Both the position numbers and the translations under genes were made by a program. This document shows positions 53,672 to 62,526 of a DNA stretch of 64,000 bases, piece after piece (position 1 is the stretch's first letter; every line of letters starts with the position of its first letter). The notes under the pieces are model-generated. The model saw nothing but the letters and a program-made list of their open reading frames with translations. It was not told the DNA's origin and ran no database searches. This DNA comes from Stutzerimonas xanthomarina DSM 18231 (GTDB taxonomy: Bacteria > Pseudomonadota > Gammaproteobacteria > Pseudomonadales > Pseudomonadaceae). Location: positions 62,001 through 126,000 of the forward strand of contig NZ_FQXA01000002.1 of NCBI RefSeq assembly GCF_900129835.1, read 5' to 3'.

Positions 53672-53700
53672 CTAAAGGCCCCGGATTCCGGGGCCTTTAG
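53672..53700 (+). terminator. Hairpin terminator after tRNA-Ser
   Basis: CTAAAGGCCCCGG (53672-53684), loop ATT, CCGGGGCCTTTAG (53688-53700): a perfect 13-bp stem 10 nt after the tRNA. The T-run is short and lies within the stem. Confidence 0.65.
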
Positions 53701-54004
53701 CGTTTCTGGCGTCTGAAATCGGCTATCTGTGTGGTCCTGGTTTGGTCCTCCAGGCATTGGAGAGCGTCAGGCTAATCCACGCACTATCAGAGCAATTCAC
53801 GGGATTCCGGCTGGTTCGGCGAGCGTGGGTTTTTGTGTGCTGGAATAAGTCTTCGGGCTGGCAGGCGCTGTTTGGCGCTGGCTTGGTCGCCATCATGCGA
53901 AAGCGATTTATGTGCCCCAGCGCTGTGATGTAAGGTTTTGGCAGATCGTTGAACTGTGGTTGTGCTTAGCTTTTAATTTCCGCGCAGACAAAAGGAATTG
54001 TCAG
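53701..54004. other. Intergenic stretch after tRNA-Ser, no gene supported
   Basis: About 300 nt of lower G+C content than its surroundings. A 63-codon open frame at 53742-53933 has no ribosome site or recognisable domain. No repeat of the tRNA 3' end is visible in the window, so no att site can be claimed. Confidence 0.45.
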
Positions 54005-54277
54005 ATGATCCGGATAAGACTGCCCGAGGCTTTGGCACTCGTGCGGGAACACTTCAAGCCATTGTTGTTTACGGCCACTATGGACTCTCCGCAGACCATC
54101 CAGGCGATGCTGCTGGATGAGCTAACAGGAGAGTCATTGGTCCTGACCGGGCTCCCCTGCGGCGCAGCGGTTTCGCGAGCGCAGTTGTCAAGGTTGATCA
54201 GCGTGATCGAACTCGACGTCATTGCGCTACGGCCGGCTCTGCTAGAGCGCTTAAAAGAACGACAGATCGCCATTTAG
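54005..54277 (+). CDS. Small DUF1652-like protein, function unknown
   Basis: 90-residue protein MIRIRLPEALALVREHF..., with ribosome site AAAGGA 9 nt before ATG 54005. The pattern of a short helix, then a strand with L-x-D-x-x-T-G-E (LLDELTGESLVLTGLP), then SRAQLSRLISVIELDV, resembles the DUF1652 proteins that are numerous in pseudomonads and of unknown function. Similarity is judged by eye. It stands alone between two terminators. Confidence 0.6.
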   Translation: MIRIRLPEALALVREHFKPLLFTATMDSPQTIQAMLLDELTGESLVLTGLPCGAAVSRAQLSRLISVIELDVIALRPALLERLKERQIAI

Positions 54278-54347
54278 CTGAACGTTTGTCTATGCGTCAT
54301 CCAGATGGGCGACGACGTCGAATTTCACCGGCCGCCACTTTTCAAGT

Positions 54348-54378
54348 AAAAGGCCCCATGTTCTGGGGCCTTTTGTTT
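54348..54378. terminator. Rho-independent terminator between DUF1652-like gene and dppF
   Basis: AAAAGGCCCCA (54348-54358), loop TGTTC, TGGGGCCTTTT (54364-54374), then GTTT. It also works on the minus strand as the end of the dpp operon. Confidence 0.85.
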
Positions 54379-54412
54379 GAGTTCATGAAGCAACCTGCGT
54401 GCCTGACTCGGC

Positions 54413-55426
54413 TCAGGCAACCGAAGCGGTTTTGGAGGCCGAGCCCACCTCCTCGGCGTAATGGCACGCTACCAACCTGTCGTCCAAGTTGCGGAATGCG
54501 GGTACTTCAGCGCTGCATCGTTCGGTGGCGTGCGGGCAGCGGGTGTGGAAAACACAACCAGTCGGCGGATCGAGTGGATTGGGCAGTTCACCACTGGCGC
54601 GGACCTTCGGTCTTGTCGGGTCCGGGCGGATGCTCGGTGTCGCGGCCAACAACACTTGGGTGTAAGGGTGCAGCGGACGGGCGTAGATCAACTCGGCAGG
54701 TCCCATTTCCATCGGGCTACCGAAGTACATCACCAGTACCTTATCCGCCACATGACGGACAACAGCCAGGTCATGGGATATGAAGACATAGCCGGCGTTG
54801 AACTGCTCCTGCAGATCCATGAAGAGGTTCAGCACCTGCGCTTGAATCGACACATCCAGCGCCGAAGTCGGCTCATCGGCAATCAGCACCTTCGGATTGA
54901 GCATCATGGCCCGCGCAAGGGCGATGCGCTGGCGCTGGCCGCCGGAGAACATATGTGGATAGCGCTGGTAGTGCTCAGGGCGCAGCCCGACCTGCTGCAT
55001 CATCGCCTGCACGCGCTCCCGGCGTTCGCTGCGTGACAGCCCGGTATTGATAACAAGCGGCTCAGCCAACTGGTCGCCGATCTTCTGCCTTGGGTTCAAC
55101 GAGGCGTAGGGATTCTGGAACACCATCTGCACGTCGCGGCGAAGCTGTTTGCGTTGAGCCTTGTCTGCGCCTGCCACTTCCTGGCCGGCGATCTGCAGCG
55201 ATCCGGAAGTGGGCTCCTCGATGAGTGTCAAAGCCCGTGCAAGCGTGGACTTGCCGCAACCAGATTCGCCCACCACCGCAAGGGTTTCGCCGGACGCCAG
55301 TTCGAATGACACGCCGTTGAGCGCGCGCACGGTGGCGTGTGGTTTGAACAGCCCACGTGAAATTTGGTAGTGGCGGGTCAGCTCGCGTGCGGACAGCACG
55401 CTGCCTGTCGACGGCTCAGTAGACAT
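54413..55426 (-). CDS. dppF: Dipeptide ABC transporter ATPase DppF
   Basis: Second ATPase of the dipeptide importer. 337 residues with Walker A GESGCGKS, signature [14 protein letters not shown], Walker [13 protein letters not shown]-loop ISHDLAVV, and the C-terminal oligopeptide-transporter cysteine segment [15 protein letters not shown]. It overlaps dppD by 11 nt and is the last gene of the operon. Confidence 0.95.
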   Translation of the reverse strand: MSTEPSTGSVLSARELTRHYQISRGLFKPHATVRALNGVSFELASGETLAVVGESGCGKSTLARALTLIEEPTSGSLQIAGQEVAGADKAQRKQLRRDVQMVFQNPYASLNPRQKIGDQLAEPLVINTGLSRSERRERVQAMMQQVGLRPEHYQRYPHMFSGGQRQRIALARAMMLNPKVLIADEPTSALDVSIQAQVLNLFMDLQEQFNAGYVFISHDLAVVRHVADKVLVMYFGSPMEMGPAELIYARPLHPYTQVLLAATPSIRPDPTRPKVRASGELPNPLDPPTGCVFHTRCPHATERCSAEVPAFRNLDDRLVACHYAEEVGSASKTASVA

Positions 55427-56444
55427 GGTGTTCTCCGGGTGGCTGGCTCGGACGTTGCGACTCCGGCAGCACTTCAGGTGCTTCGCCAGGCGTCATGTTG
55501 CGCGGGTAAAAGCAGCGCACCTCGCCGCGGTCGTAGGGTTCCAGTGCCGGTGGTTCTCCGCAGCGTGGTTGAGCGTAAGGGCAACGTGGCGAGAGCAGGC
55601 AGCCCGCCGGGCGGTCGTATCGACCCGGAACGATGCCCGGCAAGGTCGCAAGACGCCGGCTGTTCGAATGTTCTGGGATGGAGGCGAGCAACGCTTCGGT
55701 GTACGGATGAGCGGGTGCGTCGAACAGCTCTGGTACGCGCCCGGTTTCGACCGCCTGGCCCGCATACATCACGCAGACGCGCTGAGCCGTTTCAGCCACT
55801 ACGGCCAGGTCGTGGGTGATCAGGATGAGCGCCATGTTCTGGTCGCGCTGCAAGCTCAGCAGTAGATCCATGATCTGCGCCTGGATGGTCACGTCGAGTG
55901 CCGTGGTCGGCTCGTCGGCGATCAACAGCTGTGGCTCGCCTGCGATAGCCATGGCGATAGCCACCCGCTGGCTCATGCCGCCGGACAGCTGATGGGGGAA
56001 GGCGTCCAGACGGCTAGCGGCGCCGGGGATTTCCACCCGTTCGAGCAGCTCGAGTGCTCGCTGCCGAGCGGCTTTGCCCTTGAGGCCCAGATGCTGGCGC
56101 AGCACTTCCTCGATCTGGTATCCCACGGTGTAGCTGGGGTTTAGCGCGGTCATTGGGTCCTGAAAGACCATGGCCAAATCCTTGCCGATCACTCGACGGC
56201 GCTGGCGCCCCTTGAGAGTCAACAAATCCTGGCCGGCGAACTGGAGGCGATCAGCTGCCACTTTGCCCGGCGCATCGACCAGTCCCATCAAGGCCATCAT
56301 CGTGACTGACTTGCCAGAGCCGGATTCACCGACGATGGCCAGCACTTCACCTTTGTCGACGCTGAGGTCTAGCCCGTCGACCACAGGCGGCGCGGCGTCG
56401 TCTCCAAAGCGCACCGACAGATTTTGAATCTCGAGGAGGCTCAT
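55416..56444 (-). CDS. dppD: Dipeptide ABC transporter ATPase DppD
   Basis: First ATPase of the importer. 342 residues with Walker [10 protein letters not shown]-loop [11 protein letters not shown], signature [14 protein letters not shown], Walker [12 protein letters not shown] and the C-terminal [14 protein letters not shown] motif shared with OppD/DppD proteins. Start ATG 56442-56444 has ribosome site GAGGAGG. The 52-nt gap to dppC is the widest among the last three genes. Confidence 0.95.
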   Translation of the reverse strand: MSLLEIQNLSVRFGDDAAPPVVDGLDLSVDKGEVLAIVGESGSGKSVTMMALMGLVDAPGKVAADRLQFAGQDLLTLKGRQRRRVIGKDLAMVFQDPMTALNPSYTVGYQIEEVLRQHLGLKGKAARQRALELLERVEIPGAASRLDAFPHQLSGGMSQRVAIAMAIAGEPQLLIADEPTTALDVTIQAQIMDLLLSLQRDQNMALILITHDLAVVAETAQRVCVMYAGQAVETGRVPELFDAPAHPYTEALLASIPEHSNSRRLATLPGIVPGRYDRPAGCLLSPRCPYAQPRCGEPPALEPYDRGEVRCFYPRNMTPGEAPEVLPESQRPSQPPGEHHVY

Positions 56445-56496
56445 GAGCGATAGTCCCTCGTGTGCGTAAATCTTGAATTGAGCATCGATGGACTCC

Positions 56497-57408
56497 TCAT
56501 GCGGCGTTCTTCAGTTTCGGGTCGAGTGCATCACGCAGCCCGTCACCGAAGAGGTTGATCGCCAGGACGCTGAGCAGGATCGCCAGGCCGGGTAGCGACA
56601 CCACCCACCAGGCGCGCTCGATATAGTCACGCGCGGAGGCCAGCATCGTTCCCCATTCGGGCGTCGGCGGCTGCACGCCAAGGCCTAGAAAGCCCAGCGC
56701 GGCGGCGTCGAGAATCGCTGAGGAAAAGCTCAGCGTGGCTTGTACGATCAGCGGCGCCATGCAGTTCGGCAATACGCTGATGAACATCAAGCGCAAGGTG
56801 CCAGCACCTGCCAGTTTCGAGGCTGTCACGTAGTCGTGGTTGAGTTCGGTCATCACCGCCGCTCGGGTCAGTCGCACGTAGGAAGGCAGCGAGACGATCG
56901 CGATGGCGAAGATGGTATTGATCAGACCTGGGCCGAGGATCGCCACGATGGCCACGGCCAACAGCAGCGAAGGCAACGCCAGCATGATGTCCATCAAACG
57001 CATGATGAACGGGCCCAGTCGAGCAGGGGAAAAACCTGCGAGCAGGCCGAGCAGGATGCCGGGCAGCAGCGAAAAGACGACCGAAGCAAGACCGATCAGC
57101 AGCGACAGCCGCGCCCCGTGGATCAGCCGCGAAAGCATGTCCCGCCCGAGCTCGTCGGTGCCAAGCATGAACTGCGCCGTCCCGCCTTCCTGCCAGGCCG
57201 GCGGGGTGAGCAAAAAGTCGCGAAATTGTTCGCTGGGGTTGTAGGGCGCCAACGCCGGTGCGAACAGGGCACAGGCAACCAGCAACACCATAAAGATCAA
57301 GCCGCCCAGTGCGCCCTTGTTGCGGCGAAAGGCTCTCCAGAACTCCCGAAGGGGGGACGGGTAATAAGCAGTCGGTTCGGCGGCCGGCAGGGTCTCGATG
57401 CTGTTCAT
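56497..57408 (-). CDS. dppC: Dipeptide ABC transporter permease DppC
   Basis: 303-residue inner-membrane permease with about six helices. One lies near residues 35-55; a cluster in the second half contains the ABC permease EAA loop [26 protein letters not shown] (about 182-207), the contact site for the ATPases. The N-terminal OppC-type extension is present. It begins 12 nt after dppB. Confidence 0.94.
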   Translation of the reverse strand: MNSIETLPAAEPTAYYPSPLREFWRAFRRNKGALGGLIFMVLLVACALFAPALAPYNPSEQFRDFLLTPPAWQEGGTAQFMLGTDELGRDMLSRLIHGARLSLLIGLASVVFSLLPGILLGLLAGFSPARLGPFIMRLMDIMLALPSLLLAVAIVAILGPGLINTIFAIAIVSLPSYVRLTRAAVMTELNHDYVTASKLAGAGTLRLMFISVLPNCMAPLIVQATLSFSSAILDAAALGFLGLGVQPPTPEWGTMLASARDYIERAWWVVSLPGLAILLSVLAINLFGDGLRDALDPKLKNAA

Positions 57409-57420
57409 GCTTCGGCCTCC

Positions 57421-58431
57421 TTAGCGCTGGTGGCGAATACGGGGGTTGGCCAGGCCGTAGAGGATGTCCACGGTGAAATTGACCAGGATGACGAGGCAGG
57501 CGACCAGCAAGATGCCGTTCTGCACTACTGGGTAGTCGCGTGCGCCGATGGATTCGATCAGCCACTTGCCGATGCCCGGCCAGGAGAAGATGGTCTCGGT
57601 CAGTACGGCGCCGGCCAGCAGGGTGCCGATCTGCAAGCCGAACACGGTCAGGACGGGGATAAGTGCGTTGCGCAGCCCATGAACGAACACCACTCGGTTC
57701 GGCGATAAACCTTTCGCTCGAGCCGTGCGGACATAATCTTCGCGTAGCACTTCGAGCATTGCCGAGCGGGTCATTCGTGCGATGACCGCCAGGGGAATCG
57801 TCGCCAGCACCACAGCCGGGAGAATCATGTGGTGAAGAGCGTCCAGAAAGGCGCCTTCTTCTTCGCTGAGCAGGGTGTCGATCAGCATGAAGCCGGTGAC
57901 GGGCGGGACGTCGTAGAGCAGGTCGATCCGTCCCGAAACGGGCGTCCAGCCGAGGCCGACCGAAAAGAACATGATGAGGATCAGACCCCACCAGAAGATT
58001 GGCATCGAATACCCAACCAGCGAAACGCCCATGACGCCGTGGTCGAACAGCGAGCCGCGTTTAAGTGCGGCGACCACGCCAGCCAGCACGCCAAGGGTGC
58101 CGGCGATGATCAGTGCCGCGAAGGCAAGCTCGAGGGTGGCAGGAAACAGGGTAGTGAACTCTTTCCAGACGCTGGTGCGTGTACGCAGCGACTCGCCGAG
58201 ATCGCCTTGCGCCAGATTGCCGATGTAATCGAAGTACTGCAGGTAGAGTGGCTTGTTCAGACCCAGCCGCTCCATGGCCTGGGCATGCATCTCCGGATCG
58301 ACTTTTCGCTCTCCCATCATCACTTCCACCGGGTCCCCAGGGATCATGCGAATCAGGGCAAAGGTGAGGAGCGTGATGCCGAAAAAGGTGGGTATCAGCA
58401 GACCCACGCGGCGGGCTATGAAGCTGAACAT
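57421..58431 (-). CDS. dppB: Dipeptide ABC transporter permease DppB
   Basis: 336-residue permease starting MFSFIARRVGLLIPTFFGITLLTF, the conserved DppB/OppB N-terminus, with six helices and the EAA loop (MLEVLREDYVRTARAKGLSPNRVVFVHGLRNA, about 222-253). ATG 58429-58431 is preferred to an in-frame start 20 codons upstream. A 171-nt gap with an imperfect hairpin (58565-58591) separates it from dppA, allowing more binding protein than permease to be made. Confidence 0.94.
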   Translation of the reverse strand: MFSFIARRVGLLIPTFFGITLLTFALIRMIPGDPVEVMMGERKVDPEMHAQAMERLGLNKPLYLQYFDYIGNLAQGDLGESLRTRTSVWKEFTTLFPATLELAFAALIIAGTLGVLAGVVAALKRGSLFDHGVMGVSLVGYSMPIFWWGLILIMFFSVGLGWTPVSGRIDLLYDVPPVTGFMLIDTLLSEEEGAFLDALHHMILPAVVLATIPLAVIARMTRSAMLEVLREDYVRTARAKGLSPNRVVFVHGLRNALIPVLTVFGLQIGTLLAGAVLTETIFSWPGIGKWLIESIGARDYPVVQNGILLVACLVILVNFTVDILYGLANPRIRHQR

Positions 58432-58602
58432 TGCAGAACTCCTGGTAAAACTATGGCTACGCAACAGCACAGCCTCGATCGCCGTACTCAAGTTCGTGAC
58501 TATCGTTGGGCTGATGACGCTTTGCTGTGCGGACCGGCAGTCAAAAAACGTGCAAAGGAGGTCAGCCAGACCTGCACAAGGGCAAGCCTGGCTTCGCTAC
58601 TA

Positions 58603-60204
58603 TCAACGCTTGTTTTCTACGCCATAGAAGGAGTTGCGCCCGAAGGGGCTGATTTCGAAGCCCTCGACGCTGTTGCGCATCGGTTGGTAGACCGTGGAGT
58701 GGGCGATAGGCGTGATCGGCACCTGCTCCTGAATGATCTGCTGCGCCTGTTCATACAGCTTGGTGCGTTCAGCCTGATCAGTAATGCGCTTGGCATCCTT
58801 GACCACTTTGTCGTATGTCGCGTCGCACCATCTGGACCAGTTGTTGCCATTTACCGCATCACAGCCATACAGAGTGTTCATCCAGTTGTCCGGGTCACCA
58901 TTGTCCCCAGTCCAGCCGATCAGCATGGCGTCATGTTCCCCCGCATGGCCGCGCTTGATGTATTCGCCCCACTCGTAGCTGACGATGCGTGCCTTGATCC
59001 CGATCTTGGCCCAATCAGCCTGGATCATTTGCGCCATCAGCTTGGCGTTGGGGTTGTAGGGGCGCTGCACGGGCATTGCCCACAGGGTGATTTCGGTGCC
59101 TTCCTTCACGCCTGCCTGCTTAAGCAATTCGCGCGCTTTTTCCGGGTTGTATTCAGTGCCCTTGATGCTCTCGTCGTAGGACCACTGAGTGGGCGGAAGG
59201 GCGTTTACAGCCAATTGGCCGGCGCCCTGATAGACGGCCTCGATGATGGATTTCTTGTCGACGGCCATGTCCAACGCCTTGCGCACCTCAAGCTTGCCGA
59301 GTGGCTCGTGCTCAACGTTATAGGCGATGTAACCGAGGTTAAAGCCGGGTTGGCTCGGTACCTCGATGTTGGGATCTTTCTGCAACGCTTCGATGTCCGC
59401 CGGGCGAGGGTTGAGCGTGACCTGGCATTCCCCGGCACGAAGCTTCTGCGCACGTACCGAGGCATCAGTGGTGATCGCGAAGATCAGGTTGTCGATCTTC
59501 ACGTCTTCGGGTTTCCAGTATTCCTTGTTGCCCTTGAAGCGGATCTGCGCGTCTTTCTGGTAGCGGCTGAACACGAACGGCCCGGTGCCAATCGGCTTCT
59601 GGTTGATCTGTTCACTATTACCGGCTTGGAGCAACTGATCGGCATATTCAGCTGAATGGATCGCGGCGAAATTCATCGCGAGGTTCTGTATGAAGGCGGC
59701 ATCTACTTTGTCGAGGGTAAAGCGGACGGTCATGTCGTCTAGCTTCTCGACCTTGGTGATGTTCTTGTCCATGCCCATATCGACGAAATAGGGAAACTCG
59801 CTGGCGTACGCCTTGCGGAACGGATGCTCCTTGTCGAGCATGCGCTGGAAAGTGAAGAGGACGTCGTCGGCATTGAACTCGCGGCTGGGCTTGAAGTAGT
59901 CAGTGGTATGAAACTTGACCCCGGGACGCAGATGGAAGGTATAGGTAAGGCCGTCATCGCTGACCTCCCATTTGGTCGCCAGCGCGGGGAGGGCGCGAGT
60001 GCCGCCTCGTTCGAATTGGGCCAGACGGTTGAATACGGTTTCCGAGGCGGCGTCGAAGTCAGTACCGGTGGTGTACTGACCGGGATCGAAACCGGCGGGG
60101 CTGCCCTCGGAGCAGTACACCAGGCTGCTGACGGCGAAGCTGAGGGGCGAGCCGAGGATCAGTCCCGCGGCGAGCAATGCTCGGATGGAGAGAGTGTTTC
60201 GCAT
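58603..60204 (-). CDS. dppA: Periplasmic dipeptide-binding protein DppA
   Basis: Solute-binding protein of the SBP family 5. 533 residues with a signal peptide (cleavage after SFA, residue 24) and the mature start VSSLVYCSEGSPAGFDPG typical of DppA. Family segments include the LRPGVKFHTTDYF region and a C-terminal TPIAHSTVYQPMRNSVEGF. The ATG 60202-60204 start gives the better signal peptide; a start nine codons upstream is also possible. Only one dppA is present here, whereas P. aeruginosa carries several near psdR. Confidence 0.95.
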   Translation of the reverse strand: MRNTLSIRALLAAGLILGSPLSFAVSSLVYCSEGSPAGFDPGQYTTGTDFDAASETVFNRLAQFERGGTRALPALATKWEVSDDGLTYTFHLRPGVKFHTTDYFKPSREFNADDVLFTFQRMLDKEHPFRKAYASEFPYFVDMGMDKNITKVEKLDDMTVRFTLDKVDAAFIQNLAMNFAAIHSAEYADQLLQAGNSEQINQKPIGTGPFVFSRYQKDAQIRFKGNKEYWKPEDVKIDNLIFAITTDASVRAQKLRAGECQVTLNPRPADIEALQKDPNIEVPSQPGFNLGYIAYNVEHEPLGKLEVRKALDMAVDKKSIIEAVYQGAGQLAVNALPPTQWSYDESIKGTEYNPEKARELLKQAGVKEGTEITLWAMPVQRPYNPNAKLMAQMIQADWAKIGIKARIVSYEWGEYIKRGHAGEHDAMLIGWTGDNGDPDNWMNTLYGCDAVNGNNWSRWCDATYDKVVKDAKRITDQAERTKLYEQAQQIIQEQVPITPIAHSTVYQPMRNSVEGFEISPFGRNSFYGVENKR

Positions 60205-60356
60205 GCAAACCTCATTCTTTTTTATGTTCATCGAGGGTTGGTCTCGTGGACCGAACAGTGGCTCACTGCACGCCGGTGTCGCCGTGGGGGTTCGCCCGCT
60301 CGGCGCAGAACACTGTTGGCAGCTGCGTCTTGAAGATCACAGCCTAGCCTGTCTCG

Positions 60357-60377
60357 AAATTAAGTCATGCTGAAAAC
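60357..60377. promoter_or_regulatory. Candidate PsdR operator A (overlaps dppA -10)
   Basis: AAATTAAG-TCATG-CTGAAAAC: left arm TTAAG, 5-nt spacer, right arm CTGAA. It shares AAATTAAGnnnnnCTnAA with sites B and C and covers the predicted -10 of dppA. Confidence 0.55.
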
Positions 60378-60385
60378 CCGGTCAA
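60357..60385 (-). promoter_or_regulatory. Putative sigma-70 promoter of dppA
   Basis: Minus strand TTGACC (60385-60380), 17 nt, TAATTT (60362-60357). It lies between and within two copies of the candidate operator. Predicted leader of about 145 nt. Confidence 0.55.
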
Positions 60386-60388
60386 CAG

Positions 60389-60409
60389 AAATTAAGCGCT
60401 GCTAAATTT
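60389..60409. promoter_or_regulatory. Candidate PsdR operator B (upstream of dppA -35)
   Basis: AAATTAAG-CGCTG-CTAAATTT, near-palindromic, starting exactly 32 bp (about three helical turns) from operator A and lying just upstream of the dppA -35 element. Confidence 0.6.
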
Positions 60410-60454
60410 CGTTGGCGAGCTTCAGGTATCGAGATCAAGCAATAGCGGTGCCAG

Positions 60455-61018
60455 CTACCGGGTGGTCAAATCGTCGAACAGGCCCATGGTCGTTACGGTG
60501 AGCACTTCGGCCGGTTGATCGCCTACGTTGGCTAGGTGGTGAGGCTTGCACGCATCGAAATGTATGGAGTCGCCGCTGGCCAACGGATAGTCGCGGCCAT
60601 CGACCGTGTAGATGATCCGTCCGGAGAGGACATAGGCGAATTCGGCGCCTTCGTGGGCAATGAGTTCGGACTGGTAACCCACTGGCATGCTGACTTTGAC
60701 GGCGTTCAGCAGATTGCCTGGAAAGCTTGTAGACAGGCGCTCGTACGCCAGCGGCTGGCCTTCGATGGTGTAACGAACGCGTTCGCCCTGGTGGGAATCG
60801 GGCTGCGGTTGGCTGGGCTGATCAAACAGCGAATTGAGCGGCACGCCGAGCGATTTTGCGATGTTCGCCAGCGACGAAATCGAAACACCCGTAAGGTTAC
60901 GTTCGGCCTGGGACAGGAAGCTCGCCGTCAGCCCCGACTCCTTGGCTACCTGGTTCAGGGTCTTGTTCGCGGCACGCCTGTGACGACGCAATCGCTCACC
61001 GATACGGTCGACTGTCAT
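60455..61018 (-). CDS. psdR: PsdR-type XRE/cupin repressor of dipeptide use
   Basis: 187-residue regulator: helix-turn-helix of the XRE type (about 8-62, LNQVAKESGLTASFLSQAERN) joined to a C-terminal cupin domain (about 105-180, HEGAEFAYVLSGRIIYTVDG, GDSIHFDACKPHHLAN). In P. aeruginosa the equivalent protein PsdR represses the dpp genes and the neighbouring mdpA. The same neighbours are found here, divergent from mdpA and 250 bp upstream of dppA. Ligand probably a dipeptide or product (inference). Confidence 0.87.
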   Translation of the reverse strand: MTVDRIGERLRRHRRAANKTLNQVAKESGLTASFLSQAERNLTGVSISSLANIAKSLGVPLNSLFDQPSQPQPDSHQGERVRYTIEGQPLAYERLSTSFPGNLLNAVKVSMPVGYQSELIAHEGAEFAYVLSGRIIYTVDGRDYPLASGDSIHFDACKPHHLANVGDQPAEVLTVTTMGLFDDLTTR

Positions 61019-61114
61019 GAAATTCGCCTTGTGAAAGTGGCCAGTATACGGCCAGCGGGACAGGCTCGCGCCAGCCTTGATTTTGGCTTTTTCACGGCAC
61101 CGCAGAAAAAAGCT

Positions 61115-61143
61115 TTGCCAGAAAAATTAAGCTGTACTTAAAT
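61115..61143 (+). promoter_or_regulatory. Putative sigma-70 promoter of mdpA
   Basis: TTGCCA (61115-61120), 17 nt, TTAAAT (61138-61143). The -10 lies inside candidate operator C. The leader would be about 30 nt with ribosome site CGGAGAA. Confidence 0.45.
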
Positions 61144-61144
61144 T
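61124..61144. promoter_or_regulatory. Candidate PsdR operator C (psdR-mdpA intergenic)
   Basis: AAATTAAG-CTGTA-CTTAAATT, the most symmetric of three copies (TTAAG-N5-CTTAA). It overlaps the mdpA -10 and could also autoregulate psdR, whose start is 106 nt away. Confidence 0.6.
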
Positions 61145-61179
61145 CGGCGAACATTTTTGGCTGGTTTCGGAGAACAGGC

Positions 61180-62412
61180 ATGACCATCGGTGTCGGCGGC
61201 AGCACGCAGGAAGAAGCGCTTGGGCGCTTGCGCAACATGCTGGACGGCGTCGAGCCGATAGCGCAAGACGAGTACCTGGACCGTATCGACAAGGCACAGC
61301 GGCGCACGAGGCAGCTTGGCCTCGACGCCGTTTTTCTCAGCGCGGGCGCCAACCTCGAGTACTTCACCGGCGTGCGCTGGAGCCCGAGCGAGCGCATGGT
61401 TGGTGCAATCCTGCCCGCAGAGGGTGCGCTGGAGTACCTGGCGCCGGCCTTCGAAGAGGGCACGATTCGCGACTTCATGGTGGTTGATGGTGCAGTCAAC
61501 GGGTGGCAGGAGCACGAAAGCCCCTATCGTTTGTTGCTCGACTGTTTGCAGCGCATGGGCATCCAGCCGAACACCAGGCTCCGCCCCTGCATTGGTCTGT
61601 GTCCGTCTTTGCCGTTTTTCATGTTCGACGGCCTGCGCTTGCTGGATCCAGGCTACGCCTTCACCGATGCGAGCGTCGTGACAAGCTATTGCCGGCAGCG
61701 TAAATCGAATGCTGAGATCGCCTTGATGCAACGGGCGAAGGACATGACGCTGGAAGTGCACAAGGCGGCGGCGAGCATCCTGCGTGAGGGCATCAGCACC
61801 ACCGAAGTGGTTCGGTTTATCGAGCTGGCGCACCCGGCAGTCGGTGCGCCTGGGTCAACCTTCTGCATCGTGCTGTTCGGCGAGGCGAGTGCATTTCCCC
61901 ATGGTGTGAAGTATCCGCAGACGCTCAAGCGCGGTGACATGGTCCTGATCGACACGGGCTGTCGTGTGCACAGTTACCTGTCGGACATCACGCGCAGTTA
62001 CGTCTTCGGCGAGCCGAGCGAACACCAGCGAGCCTTGTGGACGTTCGAAAAGGACGCACAGTTGGCCGCCTTTGCGGCGGCCCGACGGGGTGCGCGCTGT
62101 GAAGAAGTGGACGAGGCGGCGCGAGGCGCGCTCGAAGCCTGCGGCCTCGGTCCCGATTACCAATTGCCGGGGCTTCCTCATCGAACCGGTCACGGGGTCG
62201 GGCTGGAAATCCATGAAAGTCCCTATCTGGTCCGCGGCGACCAGACACCCATCGACGTCGGCATGTGTTTCAGCAACGAACCGATGATCTGCGTGCCCGG
62301 TGAGTTCGGCATTCGCCTGGAGGACCACTTCTACATGAGCGAGAGTGGACCGCGCTGGTTCACCGAGCCGAGCCACAGCATTGATGATCCCTTCGGCCTC
62401 AATCACTGCTAA
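61180..62412 (+). CDS. mdpA: M24-family metallopeptidase MdpA (Xaa-Pro dipeptidase-like)
   Basis: 410-residue cytoplasmic 'pita-bread' peptidase for imported di- or small peptides. The N-terminal creatinase-like domain covers about 1-175. The catalytic domain has the five metal ligands D258 (LIDTG), D269 (SDITR), H338 (RTGHGVG), E367 (SNEPMI) and E381 (RLEDH), plus H241 in FPHG, so it should be active. It is divergent from psdR, as in P. aeruginosa, where mdpA belongs to the PsdR regulon. Confidence 0.9.
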   Translation: MTIGVGGSTQEEALGRLRNMLDGVEPIAQDEYLDRIDKAQRRTRQLGLDAVFLSAGANLEYFTGVRWSPSERMVGAILPAEGALEYLAPAFEEGTIRDFMVVDGAVNGWQEHESPYRLLLDCLQRMGIQPNTRLRPCIGLCPSLPFFMFDGLRLLDPGYAFTDASVVTSYCRQRKSNAEIALMQRAKDMTLEVHKAAASILREGISTTEVVRFIELAHPAVGAPGSTFCIVLFGEASAFPHGVKYPQTLKRGDMVLIDTGCRVHSYLSDITRSYVFGEPSEHQRALWTFEKDAQLAAFAAARRGARCEEVDEAARGALEACGLGPDYQLPGLPHRTGHGVGLEIHESPYLVRGDQTPIDVGMCFSNEPMICVPGEFGIRLEDHFYMSESGPRWFTEPSHSIDDPFGLNHC

Positions 62413-62526
62413 GCGGTGAGGCGGTGCGCCTAACTGCACCGCTAAACAAATGGCTGACTGTGCTTATTCTTGGCTAAGTGGGCTATCTAGAATGGTCGAT
62501 CCCACCACCCGCTCGGGCCTCACGTC

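Noticed and set aside
53467-53757. Protein-like frame antisense to tRNA-Ser containing GEIRTHGRVSPSTVFKT
   Set aside because: This peptide is the familiar false translation of the reverse strand of tRNA-Ser genes, not a protein.
53742-53933. 63-codon frame after tRNA-Ser, considered as integrase or phage remnant
   Set aside because: No ribosome site, no integrase motif and no direct repeat of the tRNA end in the window.
56627-57991. 454-codon Arg/Pro-rich frame overlapping dppC and dppB on the same strand
   Set aside because: An out-of-frame reading of two clear permease genes, with composition unlike a real protein.
57829-59655. 608-codon open frame antisense to dppB and dppA
   Set aside because: Overlaps two certain genes and their gap; no motifs, no ribosome site.
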